Both the position numbers and the translations under genes were made by a program. Positions 1 to 11,445 of a stretch of DNA of 64,000 nucleotides are shown here, in pieces; the first letter of the stretch is position 1; every line of letters starts with the position of its first letter. The DNA is from Sepiola atlantica (taxonomy: Eukaryota; Mollusca; Cephalopoda; Sepiida; Sepiolidae), in the NCBI GenBank assembly GCA_963556195.1, contig CAUVYP010001208.1, positions 434,001 through 498,000 on the forward strand, in the 5' to 3' direction. Below the pieces are notes generated by a model, which ran no database searches, was not told the DNA's origin, and was given only the letters and a program-made list of their open reading frames with translations.

Positions 1-105
1 AAGCGGAGTCACATGCTCTACTGAAGTACCAAGTTTCAGAAGTGCAGCTCTTTTACTGCCGGAGATATGTCGATACAAACTGAATACGCAAAACATCGAC
101 AAAAT
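1..105 (+). repeat. Left partial monomer, type I
   Basis: This is o82-o186 of a monomer cut by the window edge. It carries aagcggag, atgctc and gctcttttac with tail catcgac, which are type I features, so the array continues to the left. Confidence 0.9.
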
Positions 106-849
106 TTAGCGCGTTTTAAAGTTGATATCGCTTTTGTTTATAACTTCCACATTTATTCGAATTGTGCAACGAAACTTTGCACAGATTAGCGGAGTCACAT
201 TTTCTACTGAAGTACTAAGTTTCAGAAGTGCAGCTCTTGTACTGCCGGAGATATGTCGATACAAACTGAATACGAAAAACATCGACAAAATTTAGCGCGT
301 TTTAAAGTTGATATCGCTTTTGTTTATAACTTCCACATTTATTCGAATTGTGCAACGAAACTTTGCACAGATTAGCGGAGTCACATTTTCTACTGAAGTA
401 CCAAGTTTCAGAAGTGCAGCTCTTGTACTGCCGGAGATATGTCGATACAAACTGAATACGCAAAACATCAACAAAATTTAGCGCGTTTTAAAGTTGATAT
501 CGCTTTTGTTTATAACTTCGACATTTATTCGAATTGTGCAACGAAACTTTGCACAGATTAATGGAGTCACATTTTCTACTGAAGTACCAAGTTTCAGAAG
601 TGCAGCTCTTGTACTGCCGGAGATATGTCGATACAAACTGAATACGCAAAACATCAACAAAATTTAGCGCGTTTGAAAGTTGATATCGCTTTTGTTTACA
701 ACTTTCACATTTATTCGAATTGTGCAACGAAACTTTGCAGACAGTCGCGGAGACACATGTTCTACTGAAGTACCAAGTTTCAGAAGTGCAGCTCTTTTAC
801 TGCCGGAGATATGTCGATACAAACTGAATACGCAAAACATCGACAAAAT
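106..849 (+). repeat. Block 1: A'-F-F-J (4 monomers, 744 bp)
   Basis: The monomers start at 106, 292, 478 and 664. The first has a private cgaaaaac near its end. The third has gattaatgg near 555-563. The J monomer has gtttgaaag, which destroys the TTTAAA site, plus gtttacaac. The last two monomers reappear at 6985-7356, so this block is one end of a long duplicated segment. Confidence 0.9.
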
Positions 850-1035
850 TTAGCGCGTTTTAAAGTTGTTATCGCTTTTGTTTATAACTTCCACATTTAT
901 TCGAATTGTGCAACGAAACTTTGCACAGATTAGCGGAGTCACATTTTCTACTGAAGTACTAAGTTTCAGAAGTGCAGCTCTTGTACTGCCGGAGATATGT
1001 CGATACAAACTGAATACGCAAAACATCGACAAAAT
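850..1035 (+). repeat. Reference monomer, type A
   Basis: gttatc replaces gatatc at o19-24, which removes the GATATC site otherwise present in nearly every unit. It has attttc near o94-99, gtactaag, and tail catcgac. A' copies keep gatatc but are otherwise the same. A opens most HOR blocks. Confidence 0.92.
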
Positions 1036-1221
1036 TTAGCGCGTTTTAAAGTTGATATCGCTTTTGTTTATAACTTCCACATTTATTCGAATTGTGCAAC
1101 GAAACTTTGCACAGATTAGCGGAGTCACATGTTCTACTGAAGTACCAAGTTCTAGAAGTGCAGCTCTTGTACTGCCGGAGATATGTCGATACAAACTGAA
1201 TACGCAAACTATCAACAAAAT
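1036..1221 (+). repeat. Reference monomer, type B
   Basis: gttctagaag in place of gtttcagaag creates TCTAGA at o116-121. It has atgttc and tail actatcaac. It nearly always sits between A and C, so TCTAGA roughly marks one site per HOR. Confidence 0.92.
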
Positions 1222-1407
1222 TTAGTGCGATTTAAAGTTGATATCGCTTTTGTTTATAACTTCACCATTCTTTAGAATTGTGCCCCGAAACTTTGCAGAG
1301 AATAGCGGAGTCACATGCTCTACTGAAGTACCAAGTTTCAGAAGTGCAGCCCTTTTACTGCCGGAGATATGTCGATACAAACTGAATACGCAAAACATCG
1401 ACAAAAT

Positions 1408-1593
1408 TTAGCGCGTTTTAAAGTTGATATCGCTTTTGTTTATAACTTCCACATTTATTCGAATTGTGCAACGAAACTTTGCACAGATTAGCGGAGTCAC
1501 ATGTTCTACTGAAGTACCAAGTTTCAGAAGTGCAGCTCTTGTACTGCCGGAGATATGTCGATACAAACTGAATACGCAAAACATCGACAAAAT
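1408..1593 (+). repeat. Reference monomer, type D
   Basis: Head gcgcg, gatatc, ttcgaa, cacagattagcgg, atgttc, gtaccaag, cttgtac, tail catcgac. It is close to the array consensus. Confidence 0.92.
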
Positions 1594-2893
1594 TTAGCGC
1601 GTTTTAAAGTTGATATCGCTTTTGTTTATAACTTCCACATTTATTCGAATTGTGCAACGAAACTTTGCACAGATTAGCGAGTCACATGTCTACTGAAGTA
1701 CCAAGTTTCAGAAGTGCAGCTCTTGTACTGCCGGAGATATGTCGATACAAACTTAATACGCAAAACATCGACAAAATTTAGCGCGTTTTAAAGTTGATAT
1801 CGCTTTTGTTTATAACTTCCACATTTATTCGAATTGTGCAACGAAACTTTGCACAGATGAGCGGAGTCACATTTTCTACTGAAGTACCAAGTTTCAGAAG
1901 TGCAGCTCTTGTACTGCCGGAGATATGTCGATACAAACTGAATACGCAAAACATCAACAAAATTTAGCCCGTTTTAAAGTTGATATCGCTTTTGTTTATA
2001 ACTTCCACATTTATTCGAATTGTGCAACGAAACTTTGCAGACAGTCGCGGAGGCACATTTTCTACTGAAGTACCAAGTTTCAGAAGTGCAGCTCTTGTAC
2101 TGCCGGAGATATGTCGATACAAACTGAATACGCAAAACATCAACAAAATTTAGCGCGTTTTAAAGTTGATATCGCTTTTGTTTATAACTTCCACATTTAT
2201 TCGAATTGTGCAACGAAACTTTGCACAGATTAGCGGAGTCACATGTTCTACTGAAGTACTAAGTTTCAGAAGTGCAGCTCTTGTACTGCCGGAGATATGT
2301 CGATACAAACTGAATACGCAAACTATCAACAAAGTTTAGTGCGATTTAAAGTTGATATCGCTTTTGTTTATAACTTCACCATTCTTTAGAATTGTGCAAC
2401 GAAACTTTGCAGAGATAAGCGGAGTCACATGCTCTACTGAAGTACCAAGTTTCAGAAGTGCAGCTCTTTTACTGCCGGAGATATGTCGATACAAACTGAA
2501 TACGCAAAACATCGACAAAATTTAGCGCGTTTTAAAGTTGTTATCGCTTTTGTTTATAACTTCCACATTAATTCGAATTGTGCAACGAAACTTTGCACAG
2601 ATTAGCGGAGTCACATTTTCTACTGAAGTACTAAGTTTCAGAAGTGCAGCTCTTGTACTGCCGGAGATATGTCGATACAAACTGAATACGCAAAACATCG
2701 ACAAAATTTAGCGCGTTTTAAAGTTGATATCGCTTTTGTTTATAACTTCCACATTTATTCGAATTGTGCAACGAAACTTTGCACAGATTAGCGGAGTCAC
2801 ATGTTCTACTGAAGTACCAAGTTCTAGAAGTGCAGCTCTTGTACTGCCGGAGATATGTCGATACAAACTGAATACGCAAACTATCAACAAAAT

Positions 2894-3079
2894 TTAGTGC
2901 GATTTAAAGTTGATATCGCTTTTGTTTATAACTTCACCATTCTTTAGAATTGTGCCACGAAACTTTGCAGAGATAAGCGGAGTCACATGCTCTACTGAAG
3001 TACCAAGTTTCAGAAGTGCAGCCCTTTTACTGCCGGAGATATGTCGATACAAACTGAATACGCAAAACATCGACAAAAT
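2894..3079 (+). repeat. Reference monomer, type C
   Basis: Head ttagtgcgattt, core caccattctttag (which removes TTCGAA), gccacg at o61-66, agagataagcgg, atgctc and gcccttttac. With type I it forms the most divergent monomer lineage. Confidence 0.92.
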
Positions 3080-3823
3080 TTAGCGCGTTTTAAAGTTGAT
3101 ATCGCTTTTGTTTATAACTTCCACATTTATTCGAATTGTGCAACGAAACTTTGCACAGATTAGCGGAGTCACATGTTCTACTGAAGTACCAAGTTTCAGA
3201 AGTGCAGCTCTTGTACTGCCGGAGATATGTCGATACAAACTGAATACGCAAAACATCGACAAAATTTAGCGCGTTTTAAAGTTGATATCGCTTTTGTTTA
3301 TAACTTCCACATTTATTCGAATTGTGCAACGAAACTTTGCACAGATGAGCGGAGTCACATTTTCTACTGAAGTACCAAGTTTCAGAAGTGCAGCTCTTGT
3401 ACTGCCGGAGATATGTCGATACAAACTGAATACGCAAAACATCAACAAAATTTAGCCCGTTTTAAAGTTGATATCGCTTTTGTTTATAACTTCCACATTT
3501 ATTCGAATTGTGCAACGAAACTTTGCAGACAGTCGCGGAGGCACATTTTCTACTGAAGTACCAAGTTTCAGAAGTGCAGCTCTTGTACTGCCGGAGATAT
3601 GTCGATACAAACTGAATACGCAAAACATCAACAAAATTTAGCGCGTTTTAAAGTAGATATCGCTTTTGTTTATAACTTCCACATTTATTCGAATTGTGCA
3701 ACGAAACTTTGCACAGATTAGCGGAGTCACATGTTCTACTGAAGTACCAAGTTTCAGAAGTGCAGCTCTTGTACTGCCGGAGATATGTCGATACAAACTG
3801 AATACGCAAACTATCAACAAAAT

Positions 3824-4009
3824 TTAGTGCGATTTAAAGTTGATATCGCTTTTGTTTATAACTTCACCATTCTTTAGAATTGTGCAACGAAACTTTGCAG
3901 AGATAAGCGGAGTCACATGCTCTACTGAAGTACCAAGTTTCAGAAGTGCAGCTCTTTTACTGCCGGAGATATGTCGATACAAACTGAATACGCAAAACAT
4001 CGACAAAAT
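3824..4009 (+). repeat. Reference monomer, type I
   Basis: Head ttagtgcgattt, caccattctttag, gcaacg, agagataagcgg, atgctc, gctcttttac, tail catcgac. It closes most HOR blocks, directly before A. Confidence 0.92.
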
Positions 4010-5497
4010 TTAGCGCGTTTTAAAGTTGATATCGCTTTTGTTTATAACTTCCACATTTATTCGAATTGTGCAACGAAACTTTGCACAGATTAGCGGAGTC
4101 ACATTTTCTACTGAAGTACTAAGTTTCAGAAGTGCAGCTCTTGTACTGCCGGAGATATGTCGATACAAACTGAATACGCAAAACATCGACAAAATTTAGC
4201 GCGTTTTAAAGTTGATATCGCTTTTGTTTATAACTTCCACATTTATTCGAATTGTGCAACGAAACTTTGCACAGATAAGCGGAGTCACATTTTCTACTGA
4301 AATACCAAGTTTCAGAAGTGCAGCTCTTGTACTGCCGGAGATATGTCGATACAAACTGAATACGCAAAACATCAACAAAATTTAGCGCGTTTTAAAGTTG
4401 ATATCGCTTTTGTTTATAACTTCCACATTTATTCGAATTGTGCAACGAAACTTTGCACAGATTAGCGGAGTCACATTTTCTACTGAAGTACCAAGTTTCA
4501 GAAGTGCAGCTCTTGTACTGCCGGAGATATGTCGATACAAACTGAATACGCAAACTATCAACAAAGTTTAGTGCGATTTAAAGTTGATATCGCTTTTGTT
4601 TATAACTTCACCATTCTTTAGAATTGTGCAACGAAACTTTGCAGAGATAAGCGGAGTCACATGCTCTACTGAAGTACCAAGTTTCAGAAGTGCAGCTCTT
4701 TTACTGCCGGAGATATGTCGATACAAACTGAATACGCAAAACATCGACAAAATTTAGCGCGTTTTAAAGTTGTTATCGCTTTTGTTTATAACTTCCACAT
4801 TAATTCGAATTGTGCAACGAAACTTTGCACAGATTAGCGGAGTCACATTTTCTACTGAAGTACTAAGTTTCAGAAGTGCAGCTCTTGTACTGCCGGAGAT
4901 ATGTCGATACAAACTGAATACGCAAAACATCGACAAAATTTAGCGCGTTTTAAAGTTGATATCGCTTTTGTTTATAACTTCCACATTTATTCGAATTGTG
5001 CAACGAAACTTTGCACAGATTAGCGGAGTCACATGTTCTACTGAAGTACCAAGTTCTAGAAGTGCAGCTCTTGTACTGCCGGAGATATGTCGATACAAAC
5101 TGAATACGCAAACTATCAACAAAATTTAGTGCGATTTAAAGTTGATATCGCTTTTGTTTATAACTTCACCATTCTTTAGAATTGTGCCACGAAACTTTGC
5201 AGAGATAAGCGGAGTCACATGCTCTACTGAAGTACCAAGTTTCAGAAGTGCAGCCCTTTTACTGCCGGAGATATGTCGATACAAACTGAATACGCAAAAC
5301 ATCGACAAAATTTAGCGCGTTTTAAAGTTGATATCGCTTTTGTTTATAACTTCCACATTTATTCGAATTGTGCAACGAAACTTTGCACAGATTAGCGGAG
5401 TCACATGTTCTACTGAAGTACCAAGTTTCAGAAGTGCAGCTCTTGTACTGCCGGAGATATGTCGATACAAACTGAATACGCAAAACATCGACAAAAT

Positions 5498-5682
5498 TTA
5501 GCGCGTTTTAAAGTTGATATCGCTTTTGTTTATAACTTCCACATTTATTCGAATTGTGCAACGAAACTTTGCACAGATTAGCGAGTCACATGTTCTACTG
5601 AAGTACCAAGTTTCAGAAGTGCAGCTCTTGTACTGCCGGAGATATGTCGATACAAACTTAATACGCAAAACATCGACAAAAT
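5498..5682 (+). repeat. Reference monomer, type E (185 bp)
   Basis: One G is lost near o86-87 (gcgagtc for gcggagtc) and o163 is T (cttaatac). There are 20 copies with both marks, two of them 184 bp. The deletion shifts any reading frame running through the array. Confidence 0.93.
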
Positions 5683-5868
5683 TTAGCGCGTTTTAAAGTT
5701 GATATCGCTTTTGTTTATAACTTCCACATTTATTCGAATTGTGCAACGAAACTTTGCACAGATTAGCGGAGTCACATTTTCTACTGAAGTACCAAGTTTC
5801 AGAAGTGCAGCTCTTGTACTGCCGGAGATATGTCGATACAAACTGAATACGCAAAACATCAACAAAAT
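5683..5868 (+). repeat. Reference monomer, type F
   Basis: Head gcgcg, cacagattagcgg, attttc, gtaccaag, tail catcaac. It is usually followed by a G with head gcccg. Confidence 0.9.
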
Positions 5869-6054
5869 TTAGCCCGTTTTAAAGTTGATATCGCTTTTGT
5901 TTATAACTTCCACATTTATTCGAATTGTGCAACGAAACTTTGCAGACAGTCGCGGAGGCACATTTTCTACTGAAGTACCAAGTTTCAGAAGTGCAGCTCT
6001 TGTACTGCCGGAGATATGTCGATACAAACTGAATACGCAAAACATCAACAAAAT
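5869..6054 (+). repeat. Reference monomer, type G
   Basis: Head ttagcccg, then agacagtcgcggaggcac, which differs from cacagattagcggagtcac at five clustered positions, then attttc and tail catcaac. Later copies can carry an actatcaac tail (38216, 42304, 43977, 50294). Confidence 0.9.
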
Positions 6055-6240
6055 TTAGCGCGTTTTAAAGTTGATATCGCTTTTGTTTATAACTTCCACA
6101 TTTATTCGAATTGTGCAACGAAACTTTGCACAGATTAGCGGAGTCACATGTTCTACTGAAGTACCAAGTTTCAGAAGTGCAGCTCTTGTACTGCCGGAGA
6201 TATGTCGATACAAACTGAATACGCAAACTATCAACAAAAT
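6055..6240 (+). repeat. Reference monomer, type H
   Basis: A D-like body (atgttc, gtaccaag) with tail actatcaac. It sits between G and I in the left half of the window and becomes rare after 29 kb. Confidence 0.9.
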
Positions 6241-6612
6241 TTAGTGCGATTTAAAGTTGATATCGCTTTTGTTTATAACTTCACCATTCTTTAGAATTGT
6301 GCAACGAAACTTTGCAGAGATAAGCGGAGTCACATGCTCTACTGAAGTACCAAGTTTCAGAAGTGCAGCTCTTTTACTGCCGGAGATATGTCGATACAAA
6401 CTGAATACGCAAAACATCGACACAATTATGCGCGTTTTAAAGTTGATATCGCTTTTGTTTATAACTTCCACATTTATTCGAATTGTGCAACGAAACTTTG
6501 CACAGATTAGCAGAGTCACATTTTCTACTGAAGTACTAAGTTTCAGAAGTGCAGCTCTTGTACTGCCGGAGATATGTCGATACAAACTGAATACGCAAAA
6601 CATCGACAAAAT

Positions 6613-6798
6613 TTAGCGCGTTTTAAAGTTGATATCGCTTTTGTTTATAACTTCCACATTTATTCGAATTGTGCAACGAAACTTTGCACAGATTAGCGGA
6701 GTCACATTTTCTACTGAAGTACCAAGTTTCAGAAGTGCAGCTCTTGTACTGCCGGAGATATGTCGATACAAACTGAATACGCAAACTATCAACAAAGT
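6613..6798 (+). repeat. Reference monomer, type K
   Basis: Head gcgcg, attttc, gtaccaag, tail actatcaacaaag. It is followed by I, I2 or C. Copies at 47137 and 48994 are 185 bp through loss of one base in the tail. Confidence 0.9.
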
Positions 6799-6984
6799 TT
6801 AGTCCGATTTAAAGTTGATATCGCTTTTGTTTATAACTTCACCATTCTTTAGAATTGTGCAACGAAACTTTGCAGAGATAAGCGGAGTCACATGCTCTAC
6901 TGAAGTACCAAGTTTCAGAAGTGCAGCTCTTGTACTGCCGGAGATATGTCGATACAAACTGAATACGCAAAACATCGACAAAAT
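6799..6984 (+). repeat. Reference monomer, type I2
   Basis: Type I with gctcttgtac and, at 6799, 11260, 13863 and 16094, head ttagtccg. It recombines the I left half with the common right half. Confidence 0.88.
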
Positions 6985-7356
6985 TTAGCGCGTTTTAAAG
7001 TTGTTATCGCTTTTGTTTATAACTTCCACATTTATTCGAATTGTGCAACGAAACTTTGCACAGATTAATGGAGTCACATTTTCTACTGAAGTACCAAGTT
7101 TCAGAAGTGCAGCTCTTGTACTGCCGGAGATATGTCGATACAAACTGAATACGCAAAACATCAACAAAATTTAGCGCGTTTGAAAGTTGATATCGCTTTT
7201 GTTTACAACTTCCACATTTATTCGAATTGTGCAACGAAACTTTGCAGACAGTCGCGGAGACACATGTTCTACTGAAGTACCAAGTTTCAGAAGTGCAGCT
7301 CTTTTACTGCCGGAGATATGTCGATACAAACTGAATACGCAAAACATCGACAAAAT
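6985..7356 (+). repeat. Block 5: F-J pair (372 bp)
   Basis: These monomers match 478-849, sharing gattaatgg, gtttgaaag and gtttacaac. The first has gttatc (A-like) at o19-24 where its partner at 478 has gatatc, so its left end has been replaced by A-type sequence or the copy boundary lies just inside it. Confidence 0.9.
7171..7356 (+). repeat. Reference monomer, type J
   Basis: agacagtcgcggagacac with atgttc. The early copies (664, 7171) have gctcttttac and a catcgac tail; the late copies (51782, 57358, 62191, 62563) have head gcccg and a catcaac tail, so J has arisen or been reshaped more than once. Confidence 0.88.
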
Positions 7357-9028
7357 TTAGCGCGTTTTAAAGTTGTTATCGCTTTTGTTTATAACTTCCA
7401 CATTTATTCGAATTGTGCAACGAAACTTTGCACAGATTAGCGGAGTCACATTTTCTACTGAAGTACTAAGTTTCAGAAGTGCAGCTCTTGTACTGCCGGA
7501 GATATGTCGATACAAACTGAATACGCAAAACATCGACAAAATTTAGCGCGTTTTAAAGTTGATATCGCTTTTGTTTATAACTTCCACATTTATTCGAATT
7601 GTGCAACGAAACTTTGCACAGATTAGCGGAGTCACATGTTCTACTGAAGTACCAAGTTCTAGAAGTGCAGCTCTTGTACTGCCGGAGATATGTCGATACA
7701 AACTGAATACGCAAACTATCAACAAAATTTAGTGCGATTTAAAGTTGATATCGCTTTTGTTTATAACTTCACCATTCTTTAGAATTGTGCCCCGAAACTT
7801 TGCAGAGATAAGCGGAGTCACATGCTCTACTGAAGTACCAAGTTTCAGAAGTGCAGCCCTTTTACTGCCGGAGATATGTCGATACAAACTGAATACGCAA
7901 AACATCGACAAAATTTAGCGCGTTTTAAAGTTGATATCGCTTTTGTTTATAACTTCCACATTTATTCGAATTGTGCAACGAAACTTTGCACAGATTAGCG
8001 GAGTCACATGTTCTACTGAAGTACCAAGTTTCAGAAGTGCAGCTCTTGTACTGCCGGAGATATGTCGATACAAACTGAATACGCAAAACATCGACAAAAT
8101 TTAGCGCGTTTTAAAGTTGATATCGCTTTTGTTTATAACTTCCACATTTATTCGAATTGTGCAACGAAACTTTGCACAGATTAGCGAGTCACATGTCTAC
8201 TGAAGTACCAAGTTTCAGAAGTGCAGCTCTTGTACTGCCGGAGATATGTCGATACAAACTTAATACGCAAAACATCGACAAAATTTAGCGCGTTTTAAAG
8301 TTGATATCGCTTTTGTTTATAACTTCCACATTTATTCGAATTGTGCAACGAAACTTTGCACAGATGAGCGGAGTCACATTTTCTACTGAAGTACCAAGTT
8401 TCAGAAGTGCAGCTCTTGTACTGCCGGAGATATGTCGATACAAACTGAATACGCAAAACATCAACAAAATTTAGCCCGTGTTCAAGTTGATATCGCTTTT
8501 GTTTATAACTTCCACATTTATTCGAATTGTGCAACGAAACTTTGCAGACAGTCGCGGAGGCACATTTTCTACTGAAGTACCAAGTTTCAGAAGTGCAGCT
8601 CTTGTACTGCCGGAGATATGTCGATACAAACTGAATACGCAAAACATCAACAAAATTAAGCGCGTTTTAAAGTTGATATCGCTTTTGTTTATAACTTCCA
8701 CATTTATTCGAATTGTGCAACGAAACTTTGCACAGATTAGCGGAGTCACATGTTCTACTGAAGTACCAAGTTTCAGAAGTGCAGCTCTTGTACTGCCGGA
8801 GATATGTCGATACAAACTGAATACGCAAACTATCAACAAAATTTAGTGCGATTTAAAGTTGATATCGCTTTTGTTTATAACTTCACCATTCTTTAGAATT
8901 GTGCAACGAAACTTTGCAGAGATAAGCGGAGTCACATGCTCTACTGAAGTACTAAGTTTCAGAAGTGCAGCTCTTTTACTGCCGGAGATATGTCGATACA
9001 AACTGAATACGCAAAACATCGACAAAAT
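7357..9028 (+). repeat. Block 6: A-B-C-D-E-F-G-H-I (9 monomers, 1672 bp), copy of block 2
   Basis: The order and length match block 2 exactly, including the 184-bp E at 8101, gtgccccg in C and gatgagcgg in F. Local differences are the G head cccgtgttcaag at 8471 and the H head aattaagcg at 8657, which merges two open frames. Confidence 0.92.
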
Positions 9029-11445
9029 TTAGCGCGTTTTAAAGTTGATATCGCTTTTGTTTATAACTTCCACATTTATTCGAATTGTGCAACGAAACTT
9101 TGCACAGATTAGCGGAGTCACATTTTCTACTGAAGTACTAAGTTTCAGAAGTGCAGCTCTTGTACTGCCGGAGATATGTCGATACAAACTGAATACGCAA
9201 AACATCGACAAAATTTAGCGCGTTTTAAAGTTGATATCGCTTTTGTTTATAACTTCCACATTTATTCGAATTGTGCAACGAAACTTTGCACAGATTAGCG
9301 GAGTCACATGTTCTACTGAAGTACCAAGTTCTAGAAGTGCAGCTCTTGTACTGCCGGAGATATGTCGATACAAACTGAATACGCAAACTATCAACAAAAT
9401 TTAGTGCGATTTAAAGTTGATATCGCTTTTGTTTATAACTTCACCATTCTTTAGAATTGTGCCACGAAACTTTGCAGAGATAAGCGGAGTCACATGCTCT
9501 ACTGAAGTACCAAGTTTCAGAAGTGCAGCCCTTTTACTGCCGGAGATATGTCGATACAAACTGAATACGCAAAACATCGACAAAATTTAGCGCGTTTTAA
9601 AGTTGATATCGCTTTTGTTTATAACTTCCACATTTATTCGAATTGTGCAACGAAACTTTGCACAGATTAGCGGAGTCACATGTTCTACTGAAGTACCAAG
9701 TTTCAGAAGTGCAGCTCTTGTACTGCCGGAGATATGTCGATACAAACTGAATACGCAAAACATCGACAAAATTTAGCGCGTTTTAAAGTTGATATCGCTT
9801 TTGTTTATAACTTCCACATTTATTCGAATTGTGCAACGAAACTTTGCACAGATTAGCGAGTCACATGTTCTACTGAAGTACCAAGTTTCAGAAGTGCAGC
9901 TCTTGTACTGCCGGAGATATGTCGATACAAACTTAATACGCAAAACATCGACAAAATTTAGCGCGTTTTAAAGTTGATATCGCTTTTGTTTATAACTTCC
10001 ACATTTATTCGAATTGTGCAACGAAACTTTGCACAGATTAGCGGAGTCACATTTTCTACTGAAGTACCAAGTTTCAGAAGTGCAGCTCTTGTACTGCCGG
10101 AGATATGTCGATACAAACTGAATACGCAAAACATCAACAAAATTTAGCCCGTTTTAAAGTTGATATCGCTTTTGTTTATAACTTCCACATTTATTCGAAT
10201 TGTGCAACGAAACTTTGCAGACAGTCGCGGAGGCACATTTTCTACTGAAGTACCAAGTTTCAGAAGTGCAGCTCTTGTACTGCCGGAGATATGTCGATAC
10301 AAACTGAATACGCAAAACATCAACAAAATTTAGCGCGTTTTAAAGTTGATATCGCTTTTGTTTATAACTTCCACATTTATTCGAATTGTGCAACGAAACT
10401 TTGCACAGATTAGCGGAGTCACATGTTCTACTGAAGTACCAAGTTTCAGAAGTGCAGCTCTTGTACTGCCGGAGATATGTCGATACAAACTGAATACGCA
10501 AACTATCAACAAAATTTAGTGCGATTTAAAGTTGATATCGCTTTTGTTTATAACTTCACCATTCTTTAGAATTGTGCAACGAAACTTTGCAGAGATAAGC
10601 GGAGTCACATGCTCTACTGAAGTACCAAGTTTCAGAAGTGCAGCTCTTTTACTGCCGGAGATATGTCGATACAAACTGAATACGCAAAACATCGACAAAA
10701 TTATGCGCGTTTTAAAGTTGATATCGCTTTTGTTTATAACTTCCACATTTATTCGAATTGTGCAACGAAACTTTGCACAGATTAGCGGAGTCACATTTTC
10801 TACTGAAGTACTAAGTTTCAGAAGTGCAGCTCTTGTACTGCCGGAGATATGTCGATACAAACTGAATACGCAAAACATCGACAAAATTTAGCGCGTTTTA
10901 AAGTTGATATCGCTTTTGTTTATAACTTCCACATTTATTCGAATTGTGCAACGAAACTTTGCAGAGATAAGCGGAGTCACATTTTCTACTGAAGTACCAA
11001 GTTTCAGAAGTGCAGCTCTTGTACTGCCGGAGATATGTCGATACAAACTGAATACGCAAAACATCAACAAAATTTAGCGCGTTTTAAAGTTGATATCGCT
11101 TTTGTTTATAACTTCCACATTTATTCGAATTGTGCAACGAAACTTTGCACAGATTAGCGGAGTCACATTTTCTACTGAAGTACCAAGTTTCAGAAGTGCA
11201 GCTCTTGTACTGCCGGAGATATGTCGATACAAACTGAATACGCAAACTATCAACAAAGTTTAGTCCGATTTAAAGTTGATATCGCTTTTGTTTATAACTT
11301 CACCATTCTTTAGAATTGTGCAACGAAACTTTGCAGAGATAAGCGGAGTCACATGCTCTACTGAAGTACCAAGTTTCAGAAGTGCAGCTCTTGTACTGCC
11401 GGAGATATGTCGATACAAACTGAATACGCAAAACATCGACAAAAT
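9029..11445 (+). repeat. Block 7: A'-B-C-D-E-F-G-H-I-A'-F-K-I2 (13 monomers, 2417 bp)
   Basis: This is the full 13-monomer HOR. F at 10888 is a mosaic: an F-like core (cttccacatttattcg) joined to the I-type agagataagcgg and then attttc. The segment from 9958 onward is repeated almost exactly from 12561. Confidence 0.9.

Larger units (their letters stand above)
850..2521 (+). repeat. Block 2: A-B-C-D-E-F-G-H-I (9 monomers, 1672 bp), basic HOR
   Basis: The monomers start at 850, 1036, 1222, 1408, 1594, 1778, 1964, 2150 and 2336. This is the plain nine-monomer order that most other blocks modify. The E monomer at 1594 is only 184 bp: besides the usual missing G it lacks a T, giving catgtctac. 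C carries gtgccccg. F carries gatgagcgg. All of these private changes recur in block 6. Confidence 0.92.
2522..4753 (+). repeat. Block 3: A-B-C-D-F-G-H-I-A'-F-K-I (12 monomers, 2232 bp)
   Basis: E is missing: D at 3080 joins directly to F at 3266, which still carries the gatgagcgg mark of the F that follows E in block 2. Loss of exactly one monomer is what an out-of-register exchange leaves. The A monomer has a private acattaattcg near 2565, shared with block 4. The tail A'-F-K-I extends the basic HOR. Confidence 0.9.
4754..6984 (+). repeat. Block 4: A-B-C-D-E-F-G-H-I-A'-K-I2 (12 monomers, 2231 bp)
   Basis: E at 5498 is 185 bp. A' at 6427 starts with aattatgcg instead of aatttagcg, a change that fuses two minus-strand open frames and is repeated at 10702, 13305 and 15536. 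I2 at 6799 has head ttagtccg and gctcttgtac. The segment 4940-6612 is nearly repeated at 9215-10887. Confidence 0.9.
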
